Shown here: positions 25,201 to 39,485 of the stretch, one piece after another
Layout: each line of letters opens with the position of its first letter
Position numbering within the stretch: position 1 is the stretch's first letter
NCBI GenBank assembly: GCA_013398275.1
Contig: VZSE01013243.1
Span: forward strand, 1,360,658-1,424,657
From: Promerops cafer
Taxonomy: Eukaryota > Chordata > Aves > Passeriformes > Nectariniidae
Reading direction: 5' to 3'
Length of the DNA stretch: 64,000 nt
Translations under genes and position numbers: made by a program
Notes under the pieces: model-generated
Databases searched by the model: none
Seen by the model: only the letters and a program-made list of their open reading frames with translations
Told to the model about the DNA's origin: nothing

Positions 25201-26029
25201 TTAGTGTCTGCTCCATTAAAGCATTTGCATCTGATGAATTTTTGGTTCCTTTCCCTTTTTAAGCTTTCTGAGCCCATTTCTCAGGATTTGATCTTGGAGA
25301 AGCACCAGAAAATCTACCTCTACCCTGTCTGCAGACTTTAACACCAGATTCAGAGTAAATTTTGTTAAGCCTTCAAGCCCATTTCCTTGTGTATGTGCCT
25401 CACTAGGTACAAGCTACCAGGCTGGTCCTAGGTGGGTACACTCTTCTGCTAAGTTAAACAACTGGCTAGAAGCTATGCAATAATTTCCTATTATTTGGAG
25501 GATAATACAGTAGTAATGTTGCCAACAGCAAGAAAATTAAGTTAGTACTTAGATGTTACCTTGGGTTTGGAGTTCAGTGAAAAAACAGAAATTTCTCAGA
25601 GGGTCTCTATGATAGGTCTTGATACCACATTAATGAAATTTTAAGTAATTTCTTAACACAGTTTGTGGACTACAAACAAAGTTTTCTTTCTGAATTCAGT
25701 GACTTTACCAAGAATCTTTTTAACCTATGGGCCTGGCAGTTTATTTCATATCCTTTTGGCTTTTGTCCATTTAACTTCATCAATCTTCCATCCAGGGCAA
25801 AAGTAAGGATTCATGAGTCTCATTTCCAAAAGCAAAACTATTGACTGACTTTTTCTTGATGGCATTAATCAGGTCATCTTAAACCCTTAAAGTTTAATTC
25901 AAATTCTCTTATTTTACTGAAATAGACAAAGGCTTGAATTAAGGTGTCAAGATTTTGATAAGGATTCAAAAAATTACCTTCTAATATTTTAATATTTCCA
26001 CAAATTATACCCACTTGCAAAACCAAAGC

Positions 26030-26043
26030 AAAAAAAAAAAAAA
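26030..26043. repeat. A homopolymer, 14 bases
   Basis: A simple A-run with no retroposed sequence recognised next to it. Confidence 0.85.
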
Positions 26044-29000
26044 TTACTCACAGAGGAATGTATTTGCCATATTAAGGAAAATTTTTAATGTTAGGAATAA
26101 ACAGGTATTATTTTACTGCTATGATGGTATAATTAAGCACTGTTGTAAGTAGCACTGGTGATGTTGGAAGAACATTTATAAAAATAAAAGGAACTAAATC
26201 CTTAGTACTTACAAATAGAGTTAACATCACTCATTTCTTTAAGATCTAAGGATATCTTGAAATATTTTACTCAGAACAAAGAGAAATTGCACTTACTAGA
26301 CAATCTAAGATATGTTTTACTAAAAAAATAGTGAATATGAATAATTTGAATCAAAAAAAGGTGCTTCCAAGGTGAAACTTTTCTCTTTGAAGATAGTTGA
26401 AATGTGGAAAATGAGAGTCTGCAAGACATGCTGTTCCCTAAAAACACATGGAATTTTTTATCCCAAACGGTTTTCTCCATTTCTTTCTGTTTTCCCATTA
26501 CTTTCTTCATGCCTCTGTTTCTGAATGTGGTCTACCACCAATTTTCACATTATATTTTGATAATTAATGACAGTGGGACATCTCCTGCTATCCATAGATC
26601 TTACACCATGTAGCCTCACATATCGCAAAATGTATTGCAAATAGAAGCATGTCTTTAGATATAAAATCTGGGGTGCACAGAGATTTGCTAGTGTTGTCTA
26701 AGATCTCAGAAGGACCCATCACTGAGTTAGGTGTAAAACCTCTGGTCCTTCATTCTCAGCCTCCTGTGGATGTGTCAGGTCTCTGTTGTTTCCACTATCG
26801 CACAAACCGCTACAGCCTGATCCAAAAGAATCCTGGGGTTCCTTTTCTAATTCTGGTAGCAAAAGGAACACGGAAATAGTCCTCCACAGCTTGCATTACA
26901 GCCTGGTATAATGGGTATTCAACTGTGCAGCCCCCATTGGTACTAATAAAACTGGTATGGCTGAAAATCTGCATTTAGCTCCACAATTTCATTGGATCTC
27001 ATTTGTCAGCATTTATTCAGCGGGTAGGCAGGACACCACTGACATCAAAATAGTGCTGTGGTAACAAAGAGGAAAAGCTGACATATTCACGCCCTTCTTG
27101 ATGAGTTTTGTTTGATGATATGGAAGCGACAGTGTACAATGTCCTCCTACTGAAAAGCAGTTTATTTGCAGCCTGAGCATTTAGCACCTTATTGCTTCAC
27201 AGCACCAGGCTGATCAGATCCTGTTAATCATCAGCCAGAACCTGATCCTTTTGAAATCAAAGGTAGCTTTAATATTGGATTTCATGAGGCAATCAGGGTG
27301 AATTAATGGAAAAGGTGAACATAGCAGAGATATAGCAAAATTTAAAGAAAGCATCTCACAAAAAAAGCTCTTCTGCATGTGTCAGTGACTGAATGCTGCA
27401 GAGTTCACTGACAGACTACACATCACACAGGGATTTTAAAATAGCCTGCAGAAAACAGCTTTAGTTCCTACCCTCTGAACACAGAAGAAGAGCTACAGAG
27501 AAACATAGGAAAGTATGTTAAAAAAAATTCTTGGGGAAATTATAGATTTTTCTGTTTATTGGGGAATTAAGAATAAAATTAACTGTGTGGCAAAAATAGA
27601 GGTCTTTGGAACTGCAGGTTATTTGGCAAGAAAATACATATTATTTATGTGATACAAACTATATCTTTCATTTCCAGATTTTTTTTTATCATTTCATCCA
27701 TTTAAAATGTTTCTGAATCTTTTAAAACCTGAGTTAAATGTCAAAATGAAAATTCATTTTAGTAAGAAAAACATTCACTGTAAATTGAGTATATAAAATG
27801 AAGAGGAGGGTGCTGTTTGTTTATTTTGGTTTTTTAAGAGATCATCTTTCATAAGAAAGTACAGTGTTTCTTGATATAACATCTGGTATATTTGGAAAAG
27901 TTGAGACTTTATTGGCACAAAATCCCTCCATCAGGCTCCAGACTTTTTGGGGAAAGGGGACCAGATTTTTACTGATGTGGAAGAGTTGTTAAAAAAGAAG
28001 AATTTCAAACATATTCCAATGTCACAAAAGCTACATTTCTTTTGTCAAATTAGATGGAATTTCTCACCATTCTGTATTAATGGCATATTTTTTATTTCCA
28101 GTTGCTTTCCTTTTTCCTGATTCATTATCATAAAATAAAAGGCAGTTCTTGTACAGACTGATCCTCTATTTACAAACTCCTGCCAGGTGTCTTAGGAGGC
28201 CATTTTGTGGCATATAAAATATCTATTCCTGCATAGAGCATACTATGGCCTCAAGATCAGTAGACAATAAAAAAACCCTACTGAGATCACCTTCTGCCAC
28301 ATACATGGAGTTCCTAGCACTGTGACTGAGTCTGCAACTTCATTAGCAGTATCAGAGAGAAGGAAACACCTTCAAGATTTTCTTCCTTCCAGATGTTAAT
28401 CTAATTTCCACCTGCTAGCAAGGGGTGATGAGAATTCACTGATCTGAAAGAGTGAGTAGTTACAAGGGAAAAATATAAAAGTCATAGTTGCTGCTTCATC
28501 TCAAATATATTTCTTCTTCTGCATTTCATTGCTCATTTTAAACCACATTTTTCTGGACTAATATAACAAATAGTCTTGGCTTTCCACATGGGTATAATGT
28601 GCTCTGAGTTAACAATACATATAATGTTTTCCTCACCCCAGTATAGTTTCTGAATGATTTCATGCTATGAGGAATTTCTTGAATGCTAATTTCTGAGCAG
28701 TTGCCTTGACAGGTTGGGATAGGGAATCTTCTGCATTTATTATTCTGTACTACATAGAGAGCTGTTGGACTACATAAATGCTTGACTGGTTGCAGCCTTC
28801 TATCTTGCCTACAATGGACCTAATTTAAATTTCTCTTACATTGATTTAACTGCACTGGAATCAATAGAATTCCTCTTGATTTTCATTAGTGTACTGTAAG
28901 AGACAGGGATCAGGCTCAGTAGGTTGAATGCAGAAACTTTTGTTGTTTAAAAGAACTGCAAGTAAAGTCCAGTGAAAAGAATGTAATTAGTGTCATTCCA

Positions 29001-29571
29001 GGCTGACATTCTCTTTTGTTCTGTTCTCCATTTTTTTTGTTTCAGACCAGCCTATAGCTGAGGGTTATGGATCAGATTGTTCTGTAGTACTAAATGGCCA
29101 AAGAGAGGAAAGCAAGAAAAACTAACTGTAAAAAAAACCCCTGCAACTCCACTGAAATTAACTGAGCTGTGCAGATGTGAGGAATATTAGAACTTACTTT
29201 CAGGAGGCTGGAAAAATACAGGGATATAAAGCTTTCAGCTTCATGAAGACAAAAAAAATGAAATTCAGACTTGTTGTAGAGAGGCAATCCAAATGTTTTA
29301 GATGTTTCCCTATCTCTGATTAAGGTTTGTCTCATACTAAAATCAAATGTAACCAATACCTGTGAAGGATCATGAGAATTATGGCCTCAGAGCTCAGGCT
29401 TGAGGTAGTCTACATGTGAAGACTAAAGATACCAACTTATTAAAAAAGTCTAAGGCAAAATGAATAAATGAATAAAGATCAACTGTACCTATTAATGCTG
29501 ACTGTTGAATAGACAAAGTTTTCTCTAAGTGCCTGGAAATTTTTGAGGGCAGAGCATTCTAATTAGACTGC

Positions 29572-29632
29572 AGAAAAAAAAAAAAAAAAAAGAAAAACAA
29601 TAAAAAAACAAAAACAAACCAAACAAACAAAA
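29572..29632. repeat. A-rich tract with CAAA units
   Basis: An 18-base A-run is followed by AAAAAC and AAAC repeats. It resembles an expanded poly(A) tail, but the upstream DNA is not recognisable as a retroposed gene or SINE. Confidence 0.85.
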
Positions 29633-31212
29633 CCCCAACCTAGAAATACATCCATAAAATGTCTTCCATTTTCTTTCTCATTGCTGTTTGGCATCCCTTT
29701 GATCCTTGATTAGGAATTTAAAGCAGCGCATTTCAGCAGCGCATTATATTTGCCAGTCTGTGCTCAACTCACAGTGACTGTCTTTTTTGCTTCTGCTAAA
29801 CTGGTAGACACATTTTGGAAATATCTCCAGGACTCTTGTCCAGTTTCCCTTAGAATACTGCTTGCATTAACCAGGATGAAATCCCAGCCGAGCACTATTC
29901 CAACACTGCTCTTTTTGGTTTTGTACCTTCACATTCTCTGGTTGCCTTCATGCAACACCCAGAGGCAGGCAGCATAATTTCAGGTTCCTGCTATAAAAAC
30001 ACCATTCTCAAAGGCTGCTACATAATCCTCACACTATTTTGAATCTTTAAACTGAAAAGAAACACAAACAAAATAACAATTTTGCCCTCCAGCCACATGG
30101 GGCTCAGTGGAGGCAGAAGGTCAAGTGCCTTAGAGTTTGGATGCAGCCTGTGACATCTGGCCTGACAGCCAAGAAATAGTCCCTGGCCTAATGTTACTTA
30201 GTAGCCCAGATGTAGCCAGTGGGGGCAGAATTTAATTCCAATTAATGGTAGCCAGGGATAGAAACAGAAAGAGAGGCATTTCTGAGACCCTCCAAAAAAC
30301 TTATCAAATACCTGCTTTAGTAGGTATAGTAGAAACAGGGAAGACAGGAGGTGTATGGCAATGTCTTAGATAACATTTACTGCCTAGTTGCAAAGAGAAT
30401 AAAACATTATTTAAACAAACATGCAACATGTTTTCCTGGCAATGCAAAGCACGTACACCAGAGAGGTACAAAGCAGAGCTTTCAGTAAATACCAGTTGTT
30501 TGGTGAAGAGGGTCCAAAGGAGTCAAAGTTTTTCTTGTCAGGGATCAAAATGTGTTTTAAAATCCTTTACCAAAACACTACTCCAAACAAAACTAGAGAA
30601 AAGAAACATAAGTTTTTTGAAAAATGTGGCAGGGGGGAAATTCTGGTACTTTATGGTCTGAAAAAGAATGTTTTTTAAAGAGCAAACCCTTTTCATAAGG
30701 GTTCAGCTACATCTGATACTTTGGCTGCAGTAAATTTAACGTGAATCTTCAGGGTATAAGAGCAATTGAGATAAAAAGGGCATTATTAATAATTGTCACC
30801 TATACACTAACCAGTAGAAACTCAACAAAGCTAAAACTTACAACTAAGATTTTTTTTACCTTTGTGATGCAATTCTGGGCTGTGAGAAGCTGTGGACCAG
30901 CTTCTGCACATTGTGAGTCTGGGATGCACACAGAAATCTCTGTGGAGGAGAAAACTGCTTTTCACTGTGCACTGCAAAGAGGGAAAAGTCCTTAGTGACC
31001 TCTTCCAGGCACTTGGTGTCAGAATAAGGTTTGGAGACAAGTCAGCTCTTCTGAGCAGTTTAGATGTGTCTCGAACACTGTCACCTCAATCGAGCTAATA
31101 AAGTATTTTGAGGTGCAAAGCTATTTCACCTTAGAGAGAGCACCAGAAGTCACTCTGTCTCCTCTATGCCATAGGCTCTGCAAATCTAGAACCTGACCAA
31201 AAAAAAAAAAAA

Positions 31213-31265
31213 NNNNNNNNNNNNNNNNNNNNNNNNNNNNNNNNNNNNNNNNNNNNNNNNNNNNN
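31213..31265. other. Assembly gap (53 N)
   Basis: Fifty-three undetermined bases lie between a run of 14 A and a run of 8 A. The gap therefore sits inside a poly(A)-like homopolymer, probably because it could not be sequenced or assembled. Confidence 0.99.
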
Positions 31266-33662
31266 AAAAAAAGAACTCAAAAGCCCATTCAGGGCTCAGT
31301 TTTGTAAAGATTTTGACACTGTCAACACTTATTCACTGAAAGGGAGTTGAGAAATCTCTGAAAGTAAAGACTGCAGGAACATAATAGGACGAAGGAGACA
31401 GTCTTTCTTTTGAAATCTGTTTTGAAACTCTTAACATGTACAACTGAAAAACTTTAATTTGAAGCTTATCTTCAACAAAATCAATACTTGGAAAGCTTGG
31501 CAGATTGTACTGTGTTTAGAAAAGGAAGAAATTTTTTACAGTGCCCATTACAAGGTAAGAAAGGACTTAATAAATTCTGTGAGTTTTAAAAGGACTGTAG
31601 GAACTAAGATTTGAAGATAAACTCTTAGACTACTTCTACTACTGAAGCAAGTGCAGACTCTGTCCTGAGTCTCTTAGTAAACAATAATTCTTACCAAAGA
31701 GCACCATATCCAGCTTGTTGATCATTGAAAATGCTTGCAATTTCCTGAAAAGTCAACATTTTTCAAGAGAAGTGTCTGAATCTAGTGAAGCTAATCTCCT
31801 TCAGTTAAAGCAAAACCAAAGGGTCAAGACATTGAAGCTGATGTATACCACTGAGAAACATAATTGCACCTTTTCTGTGTTTTCATGATATTTTTTTAGG
31901 TAGATAAGGATTAAATTTTATGGATTTTGCATCAATTGTTTATTGAAACTGATGCTTCAATTAACGTATTGTGTAATAAATTTCAGGTCATAGAAAATCA
32001 GACTGTTTTAATTTCAAATCTATACCACAAAGCAGATTATGAAAGAAATATAACTAGTCTTCAGACACTGAAAGTGACTCTCCATCATCCCTATCTTTAT
32101 CATCTTTCAAGAACTTAAAAATTACCCCCGGCAAGTTTTCATGCAATGTATAAACATCATGGATCATGGGAAAACCAAAGCTGTAACTTTTTTCCCTGCT
32201 AGTACAGTGGACAAGATATTTTTGACAATGTATGAAACTTCTGAACTACTAGGATACATTATTTTACTTAATGGTAAATCTTGGAACAAATTACTCTTCA
32301 ATTTGCTGATACAATCAAGTGATCTCTTCCACTGACTACACCTGATAAAGTCTAGTTGTCTAATTCAGCAAGCATCTTTACTGCATTGTTGATGTTCCTG
32401 CAAAAGTCACTTTGTCATTTCCTGTATTTGGGCATTTGTTATTGACTAAAGTGCTTCAAGAGTTTTGTTCTTAAGAACTGAGCTAGAATTATTTTTACAC
32501 ATTGACTTTCACCTGACAGTCCAACATAAACAACTGAAAACCTATGCATAAATTACTTAAACCCTATGGCAACTGTTGCTACCTTTACTGGTCCATGTAA
32601 AATCATTTTTCTACTCATGACAGAAAATGCAAAGCTTTTCTTCTCTTGAGGGCATGTACCTAACTTGTTGATAGAATGTGACCATCACAGTCACTGTCAT
32701 GCTCTTAGTTCCTGCAGGGATGTAATCTGAGACACTAAGAAGACAGTAATAGTTGGACTCAACTTGAGACCATAATAACTCTGTTTCATAGCCTCTGCTG
32801 CTAGCCAATAAATTCTAGATATCAAACAGAACACAATCAATGTGTAGCCAGCTATAAATTTACAGGGTATTATCATCATTAAATACACAGTTCATTAAGT
32901 TTATATGGCAACACTTGCTGCATTTCTTTTAGATACAGGAAAGCTTCATTGAAAATACACTTCAGATACAGCTTGGGCTTTTTTTAGTGGTAGCTAAAAG
33001 TTATTCTATATGCAGTTTTCAAACAAATGTAGGGTTCTTTGCTTTAGAAGGCACTGCGCAAGTGTATCACACTTATTTGCACACAGCACACAATTTTGGA
33101 CAGAAAGCTGATGAAAACTTGAACAGATTTCTATAAAAGTATTTCCAACTTCATTGCTCAGAAGTCTCTCCTTGGAAGGTGAATGCACTCAAGAATGTCC
33201 CTAGTATCTTGCTTTAAGCTGTGTTTTTCTGTCTGCACGCACTGGTGTAGGGATCTTTTTGAGTAAGACAGATTAAATCCTCACCTTTCATTTCCTTGGT
33301 TTTAGATATATTTTCACCTCATAACTTCTCTGAAACCCTCACCTAGCCCTTTTAATAACCTAATTGAAAACCTATCTTGCTCCTTCTCTGACCATCACAC
33401 AAGTCTAACCTTTCCTCCTACCATCTGCTCAGCAGCCAAGAGCTCATGGCACACCAGGTCATCCTCACCACCAGCATGCCCCACCATTTATAGATTGTGG
33501 ATGAAATTTCCAGAGAGTGTGTAAGTCATCTCAGAAAAAGTGTCTCAGTCCAGCCAGGAGGAGCTGGCCTCCCACCACGCTTTAAGCCATACTGTGAGGA
33601 CAGTACTCACTCAGCCTTTGCAAGAAAAATACTTAGTGCCTATGTACTGGAAGCATTTCTAA
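31266..33662. other. Unique AT-rich non-coding DNA
   Basis: No gene, RNA or repeat element is recognised between the assembly gap and the next CR1 copy. All open frames are under 70 codons. Confidence 0.7.
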
Positions 33663-33912
33663 ACTGAAAGAGTTTTACATAGATTTACACTGGACATAAG
33701 GAAGAAATTTTTTACAATGAGTGTGGTGAGACGCTGGAACAGGTTGCCCAGAGAAGTGGCGGATGTCCCATCCCTGGAAAGGTTCAAGGTCAAACTGGAT
33801 GGGGCTTTGAACAATCTGGTCCAGTGGAAGGTGTTGCTTCCTGTGGCAGGATAGCAGGAATTATGTGATCTTATAACTCCCTTTCAACTTAAACCATTCC
33901 ATTATTCTGTAA
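33663..33912 (+). mobile_element. CR1 LINE 3' end, strongly 5'-truncated
   Basis: About 250 bp of CR1 3' end lie on the plus strand. A frame from 33690 to the TAG at 33852-33854 is open and contains LDIRKKFFT, RRWNRLPREVADVPSLERF and KVKLDGAL motifs, which form the usual C-terminal end of CR1 ORF2. A short 3' UTR follows with the GTGATCTTATAACTCCCTTTC-like block and a degenerate CCATTATTCTG tail. The open frame and good match suggest it is younger than the copy at 14208-15402, but it is far too short to encode an enzyme. The 5' end is set to within about 20 bp. Confidence 0.92.
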
Positions 33913-36900
33913 CTTGCTGTTTAAATAAGAGACCTTTCCAACTCTTCCTCAAGTGCCATTTCCTCACCTGTGTTAAGAGTACAAAAAGTAGAAATGTGGT
34001 ATAACACGAGGTTTTAATAAGTGTAAACATAACCTTGCAGACCCAGACACAACTGTGCAGACACAATATCTGTTTCACATGTCATGTGTAGTGCAGTAGG
34101 TTACTTGTCTTTCCTCAGCTTTGTGGCTAAGTGTCCCCAGCCTGAATTCTGATGCTACCTTAATTAGCAGTAGCATTTCTTTGCAGTGCTCTACAAAGGT
34201 CTTAATTGAGCTTTCCACTTATTCATGTGAACGAAATAAATGAAAACCCTTTAAATAAATGATGACTTAAAAATGAAAGATATGAGGAGCAGTCTTCTAA
34301 AATAATGCACTTGGTACAGAGTCTGCTCAAAGCCTTTAGGCACTAAATGAAGGAAAGCTGGATTTGCTTTAAAAAAAAATCATTAAAAGGAAGGATGACA
34401 GCCTTTTCCCTCTATCCTCTCCTCATGCACACAAGTGTACTTCTATTACAATATACATATCTTTCATAACTCCTGGCAAGAAGATGAGACGTGTCTCTGA
34501 GGGGGATGACACTATGCCCATCTCCTCTCCTCCCCCCTGCATCTAGAAAAGCACTCTAAACAGGACCTTGGCAGGTATAAGGGGAAGAACATAGAAGAAA
34601 TAGGGAAAAGGGAAGAGGATGGTTGTTCTCAGCTCTTTGTGCTGTTGACAGGCCTTTGTGCATCCAAAGAGAGCAGAAATCACAAAGTGAGAAGGACAGA
34701 AATTACAGGGGATGGAGCTGGGGATTCAGACCCCATTCCCTAAGATTTGCATATATTTAACATGAGTCCATTACTGAGCTAAAAATAAAACACAGAAATT
34801 GAAACTTTGGGTCACTTTCCTCCCAGTAAAATACCATAATCATTAAGCTACATTCAGTTTGCCTCACATCATCCTTTCCCCATGTCTGGATCTGACAGTG
34901 TCCTCAAGCATCAAAAGAGACCCAAAAATCCCTGTGTCTGGAGCCTGCATTTCCCTGTGAGATACAGAGAGGCTCACTGGCACAGGGCAGGCTTCCAGGC
35001 AGACTTTGGTCCCCCCCTTGCTCTCCATTGCAGCAGCATCAAAGAATAGTAGAGAAAATTGGAGGAGGGGACAGCACATTGCCTACTCTCACTTGCAGAC
35101 ATCCAGCACACCCAACAATGTCCCGTGAGAAACCTGTACAAAGCACCTTTTAGTGCCTAGTGAACATTTTTTTCCAGTTTTGAGAAAAGCGGTGGACATG
35201 ACCTGACAAATGACTATACAATTTTCAAGTTATGCACACAGTAAAGAGACAAAGGCCTTAAATCTAAGTAAAATGAAGCTCTGTGGAAAAATATCAGAGT
35301 AGCAAATGGAGACAGCTAGATTCCAAGAAAGGCTGATTATTGCCTTGTGCCACATGTACCATTTACTTGACATCTGAAAATACACCTATTTAGTGCTGGA
35401 AGCACTTACTCCTTTCTGTGTGTACAGACACTGTCATGACCAGACTCAGGCTTGTATCAAGTTCCTGGAAAGGAGAAGACAAACCTCACAAGTGGTCATG
35501 AACACATCCTGTCCAGCATAGAGCATGAGCTGGCAAATAAGCTACCTCTCTGCAAAAAGCAGGGTATTGGAGAAAGGACCCAAGTTGCACCTAAATTAAT
35601 GAGAGTCGTGAAAAGAGCAGAATTTTAGTCATTCTGCTATAAAATCTAAAAGAACAGGAGAGATAAAGCCAAGAAACAATGGGGAAGCCAGTCTGGATTT
35701 ACTAGGTGCTTTTCTAAGTTAGGCAATCTTCTCTTTTAGATTTTAAAAGAGAATACTTGAAAGCTATATTGATTTTCAGAAGTTATTGAAGGTTTAATGA
35801 CAATTAGAGATTGACCACAGAAAAATGTTTTATGCTTCTTATCTTCATAATTCAACAGCTATTAATAAATACACTGTACTGCCCTGATTAGAAAGGTTGC
35901 AAGAAACAAAGTTTCCAGTTTTCAGTTTATTCTGCAAAAAGGCCCTTTTTGACAGTGTTTTCTTTGCTGTGAACACAGGAGGAAGACAAGAACAAAGTGA
36001 GGTTGTGTAAAAATTTGCAAGTATCGCCTGATGATTGATTGATTATGCTTGATGGATAATACCTCAAGGTGATTCTGCAAACTGGAAAATCCTGTGCTGG
36101 TCCCACACTGACCACTTACTGAGGTGTATGAGGTAGACAAATTGCTCACCTGTGTTTACAGACTAATAGTAGAAACCCACCTTTCCAATAAAAATGTCAA
36201 AGAGTGGAAAAACAAACATATTCCCCTGTAAAGTATATTGCTAGGGTTTGTATTCCAGCAATTGAAATTTATGTTTTTGTGTAAGACAAAATATTAAATT
36301 GAGCACAAAATGTTAAAAATATATTTATGACATTTAATATGGTTTAGGTAAAAGTTATTACCTATTTATTTTCTGTTGTTATTGGTAGAGGTGGTGTTAC
36401 TGTTGTTTTGGTTTTATTGTTATTGCTCCTCTGGAACTTCTTTTCTCCTTGGGTCAAAAGAATTTTTTATTTGAGTCACTGGCTCAGTTATTAAATCCTA
36501 TAAAATTCATACATTTGTTCTAGTCAAATATGATATATTCTTATTTAACAAAATAAAAAGGCACATAATCTTTTGAGGAGAGACCTTAGAAAAGGCCTTT
36601 TTGCTTCTGGTTATCTTGTGGCTAAAAGTCTCCTGAAAAACTTTTTTTTAAATATAAATATTTTTCATGCCCCAAAAGATTGCTGGAGCAGTAGGTTATC
36701 CCATTGTGATGCTCCAGGGACTGCTGCATGCGCAGTGACCTCTGTGCAGAGGGCGGGCAGCTCAAAATGTGCATTGACCAGCACAGAAAACCTGCACTGA
36801 ACTCTGACAGCACACTGAGGCCAGCTCAAAACTCTGAGGCAAGCCCAGTCCACTGGGTGCAGACCGACCTTTGCCTCACCATCACCCAAACAGTGAGGCA

Positions 36901-39457
36901 CTCAACTCCTCCTGACAGACCTAGTTTTGAAGCTACAGAGCTCTATTACCACTGGGAAGCAACAAGAGGGATTTTGTTTGACGACAAGAAAATCATTAGA
37001 GGCTCAGCTCTCAAGGCTTCTAAACATCTGAACCACCCTGCAAAATGAGAGCCAATAGAGCAAGAGCAAAAGTATCTTTCACAGCATGAATGGATTCTTG
37101 CTAGAAAAATCAATTCCATTGCACTATCTTTACAAAATTGGTTCGTAAATATGATGACGAAGCACATCTGGCTAACAGGCAGGAAGGTATGAAAAAATCT
37201 GATTTAATTAAGGCATATTAGTCCCACATTCCATTTAATAGTCAGACACAAAGGTCTAAACATGGCTTTCTGACACCAACATGAAAGGTCTCCTTGTTAC
37301 CTTGAAAGAAACAGTTAAAGATGTGTGCAGTTCAGTAAGTTGTTTCAGCCAACAGGGATACGGCTTCAGTTTGAAGAAATAATACGCCTGGAGTTGTTCT
37401 CTTTGTTGCTGTTTTCTCTCTGGGAAACTGAAAATTTGGATGGACATTCTCTTTGAAAAAATCCTGACTTATAATCAACACACTGCCTCACTTTATAGCA
37501 TCACCAATATAAGTATAGGTTGTCATTTGAAGGCAACATAAGGATAGCTGGGGCTGCCTGAACTGAAAACTTATTCATCCTAATAACAAAATGATAACAA
37601 TAATCTCTAGTTGTTTTACAGTTATAATTAGATGCTTATATTTTTGTCTCACAGTCAGTCTTTAAAAGCCCATATGGGCATTATATGAGAATTCAGTAAT
37701 CAGAGCCTGATTTCTTGGTCCACTGGATTGTCACTTGAGAATTAAGCCTGCTGAAAATCGAGTACTCTGGCATGCTTATTGCACAACAATATCCAATCCT
37801 GTCCATTTTGTTGATTCTTTGATATGGCATATTCCATCATTATGTTTCCAAATAGCTGTTAGTTTCCCTTTTACTGTCTTTCTTCTTCCCTCTCATGCCA
37901 TAAAATGAAAAAAGGTGAACTTAGATAATAATAAAACTTTATGTTTATCTCTTGAAATAAAAACAAACCATCTGTTTGAAGGAAGCTTTACTATTACTTT
38001 TCTGGTTTTCACAGTGATTTTTTTTTTACTTGCTTTCATTACTTTACAGTTTGTCTTATCATATGAAAAGAATACAGCTTATTCTCTTTCTTCTTCTATC
38101 TTCCTTTCCTTTGCTCCCTGAAAAGTATTTTTCATACATGCTATATTTCTCTTCCAGATGTATCTTTTGCCACTGTGAACAGACAACTTTTAAGGTTCAA
38201 AATCCCATTTGAATGTCAGAAAAAGCAGCCTGCTCAGCCCTAAAAGTAACCAGGTTCCTAAGGGTTCATAGAACCAGTAGGATAAAGAAATGAAGGCAGA
38301 GACCTGGAACGCCTGTGGCATTAATAATGAAATATGGTGCTTTTCACCTCTGATCATTTGAATCATTACTGATTCAAAATGAAAGTTGCTACCCTGTGAT
38401 CGTTATTCAGTGACCCATATGAAATGTGTGGATGACCTCCATCTGGTTCCCAGTAGATATTTGTCTGTCTCAAAAAAACAAACACAAAGGTTAGTGCTCC
38501 AGTTAGTACTTTCAAAAGAGGTTGACAACTGTTCTTGCCACTGCTATTGTAAATTTTTGGTCTGTAGTTTCACTTTCTGGCTTTGCTAGTCTGGAACTTT
38601 GTTGGAGTGGGGGATCAATTTTAAAAACAACAAAAGTTTGTCAACAGTCAACAGCTCAACAGGGATTAGCACTTCAGTTCCTTTGATACAATCACTAAAT
38701 TGCAGTATGCAGACCATGATAGAACTACCAATATTTGTGAAAATTGGAGGAACAAACCCCTGAGACCTCATGAATTTTCCGCATTTGGCTGAGTAAAGAA
38801 CTTAAAATCACATCCAGGATTCTCTGGTATAGATCCTGAAGGAAATTCCAGCCAGAATGTCTTCAGAGAATGGATATTCATGAGCACCTACATACACCCA
38901 TTACACTCAAAAGCATGTGGAAAAATGTGTTCAAAATACCACTGAAGTCTTCAGAAAACCTCCCATTAGATTCAATGGTCTTCAAGGCAGACTGAGAGAT
39001 ACAGCATCAGGATCTCTGTAAGTCCCTTTTCCATGAGTGGTCTACATGGCCCCAGGTGGATGATGCTTGCAATGGCACAGGAGAGAGCCAGTCTGCTGGG
39101 CAAGCCAGTTACACATGGCATATTATTTCATTATTTTTCTTCCTGTGATGCAAGGATACTTTTTGGTTTTCTTCTTAGAAAATAGACCAGTAAATAATCT
39201 CCACCAAAAAATAAAATGTGTTTGGTGATCAAAGGATGGGTTGTTTCTTTTTTTTTCTGACTGAAATAAAAAGATCAGTGATGAGTCTACAGTTGTGATC
39301 AATTATTATATTCATTTTTCCCATGAAAACCAGTGTCATCCTACTACAGGAATATTCATATCAGCTCACTGCTGCTAACACACTTGGACACACCACATTA
39401 ACCCAAGTTTGTACCAGTGTTCTTTCCTTGACATTCATCTCAACTACAATCACAGGC

Positions 39458-39485
39458 AATTTGCATTTCCATTGAAATGCAAATT
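39458..39485. promoter_or_regulatory. Paired octamer inverted repeat, candidate POU-factor site
   Basis: The arms AATTTGCATTT (39458-39468) and AAATGCAAATT (39475-39485) are exact reverse complements around a 6-bp centre. Each arm holds a perfect octamer: ATTTGCAT at 39459-39466 and ATGCAAAT at 39477-39484. Octamers bind Oct/POU-domain factors. The right half also matches 13 of 15 positions of the published PORE element that binds POU dimers. Binding is an inference only. Confidence 0.5.

Larger units (their letters stand above)
22388..31212. other. Unique AT-rich non-coding DNA
   Basis: No gene or well-preserved transposon was recognised in nearly 9 kb. A-runs occur at 26030-26043 and 29572-29632. 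A small odd palindrome lies at 24025-24039 (arms TTTAGTT and AACTAAA). Short open frames, the longest about 95 codons, have no recognisable domain. A one-mismatch CTCF-like core lies at 30216-30228. Confidence 0.7.

Noticed and set aside
29572..29632. A-rich tract as the tail of a processed pseudogene
   Set aside because: The upstream few hundred bases hold no recognisable coding sequence, and processed pseudogenes are rare in birds.
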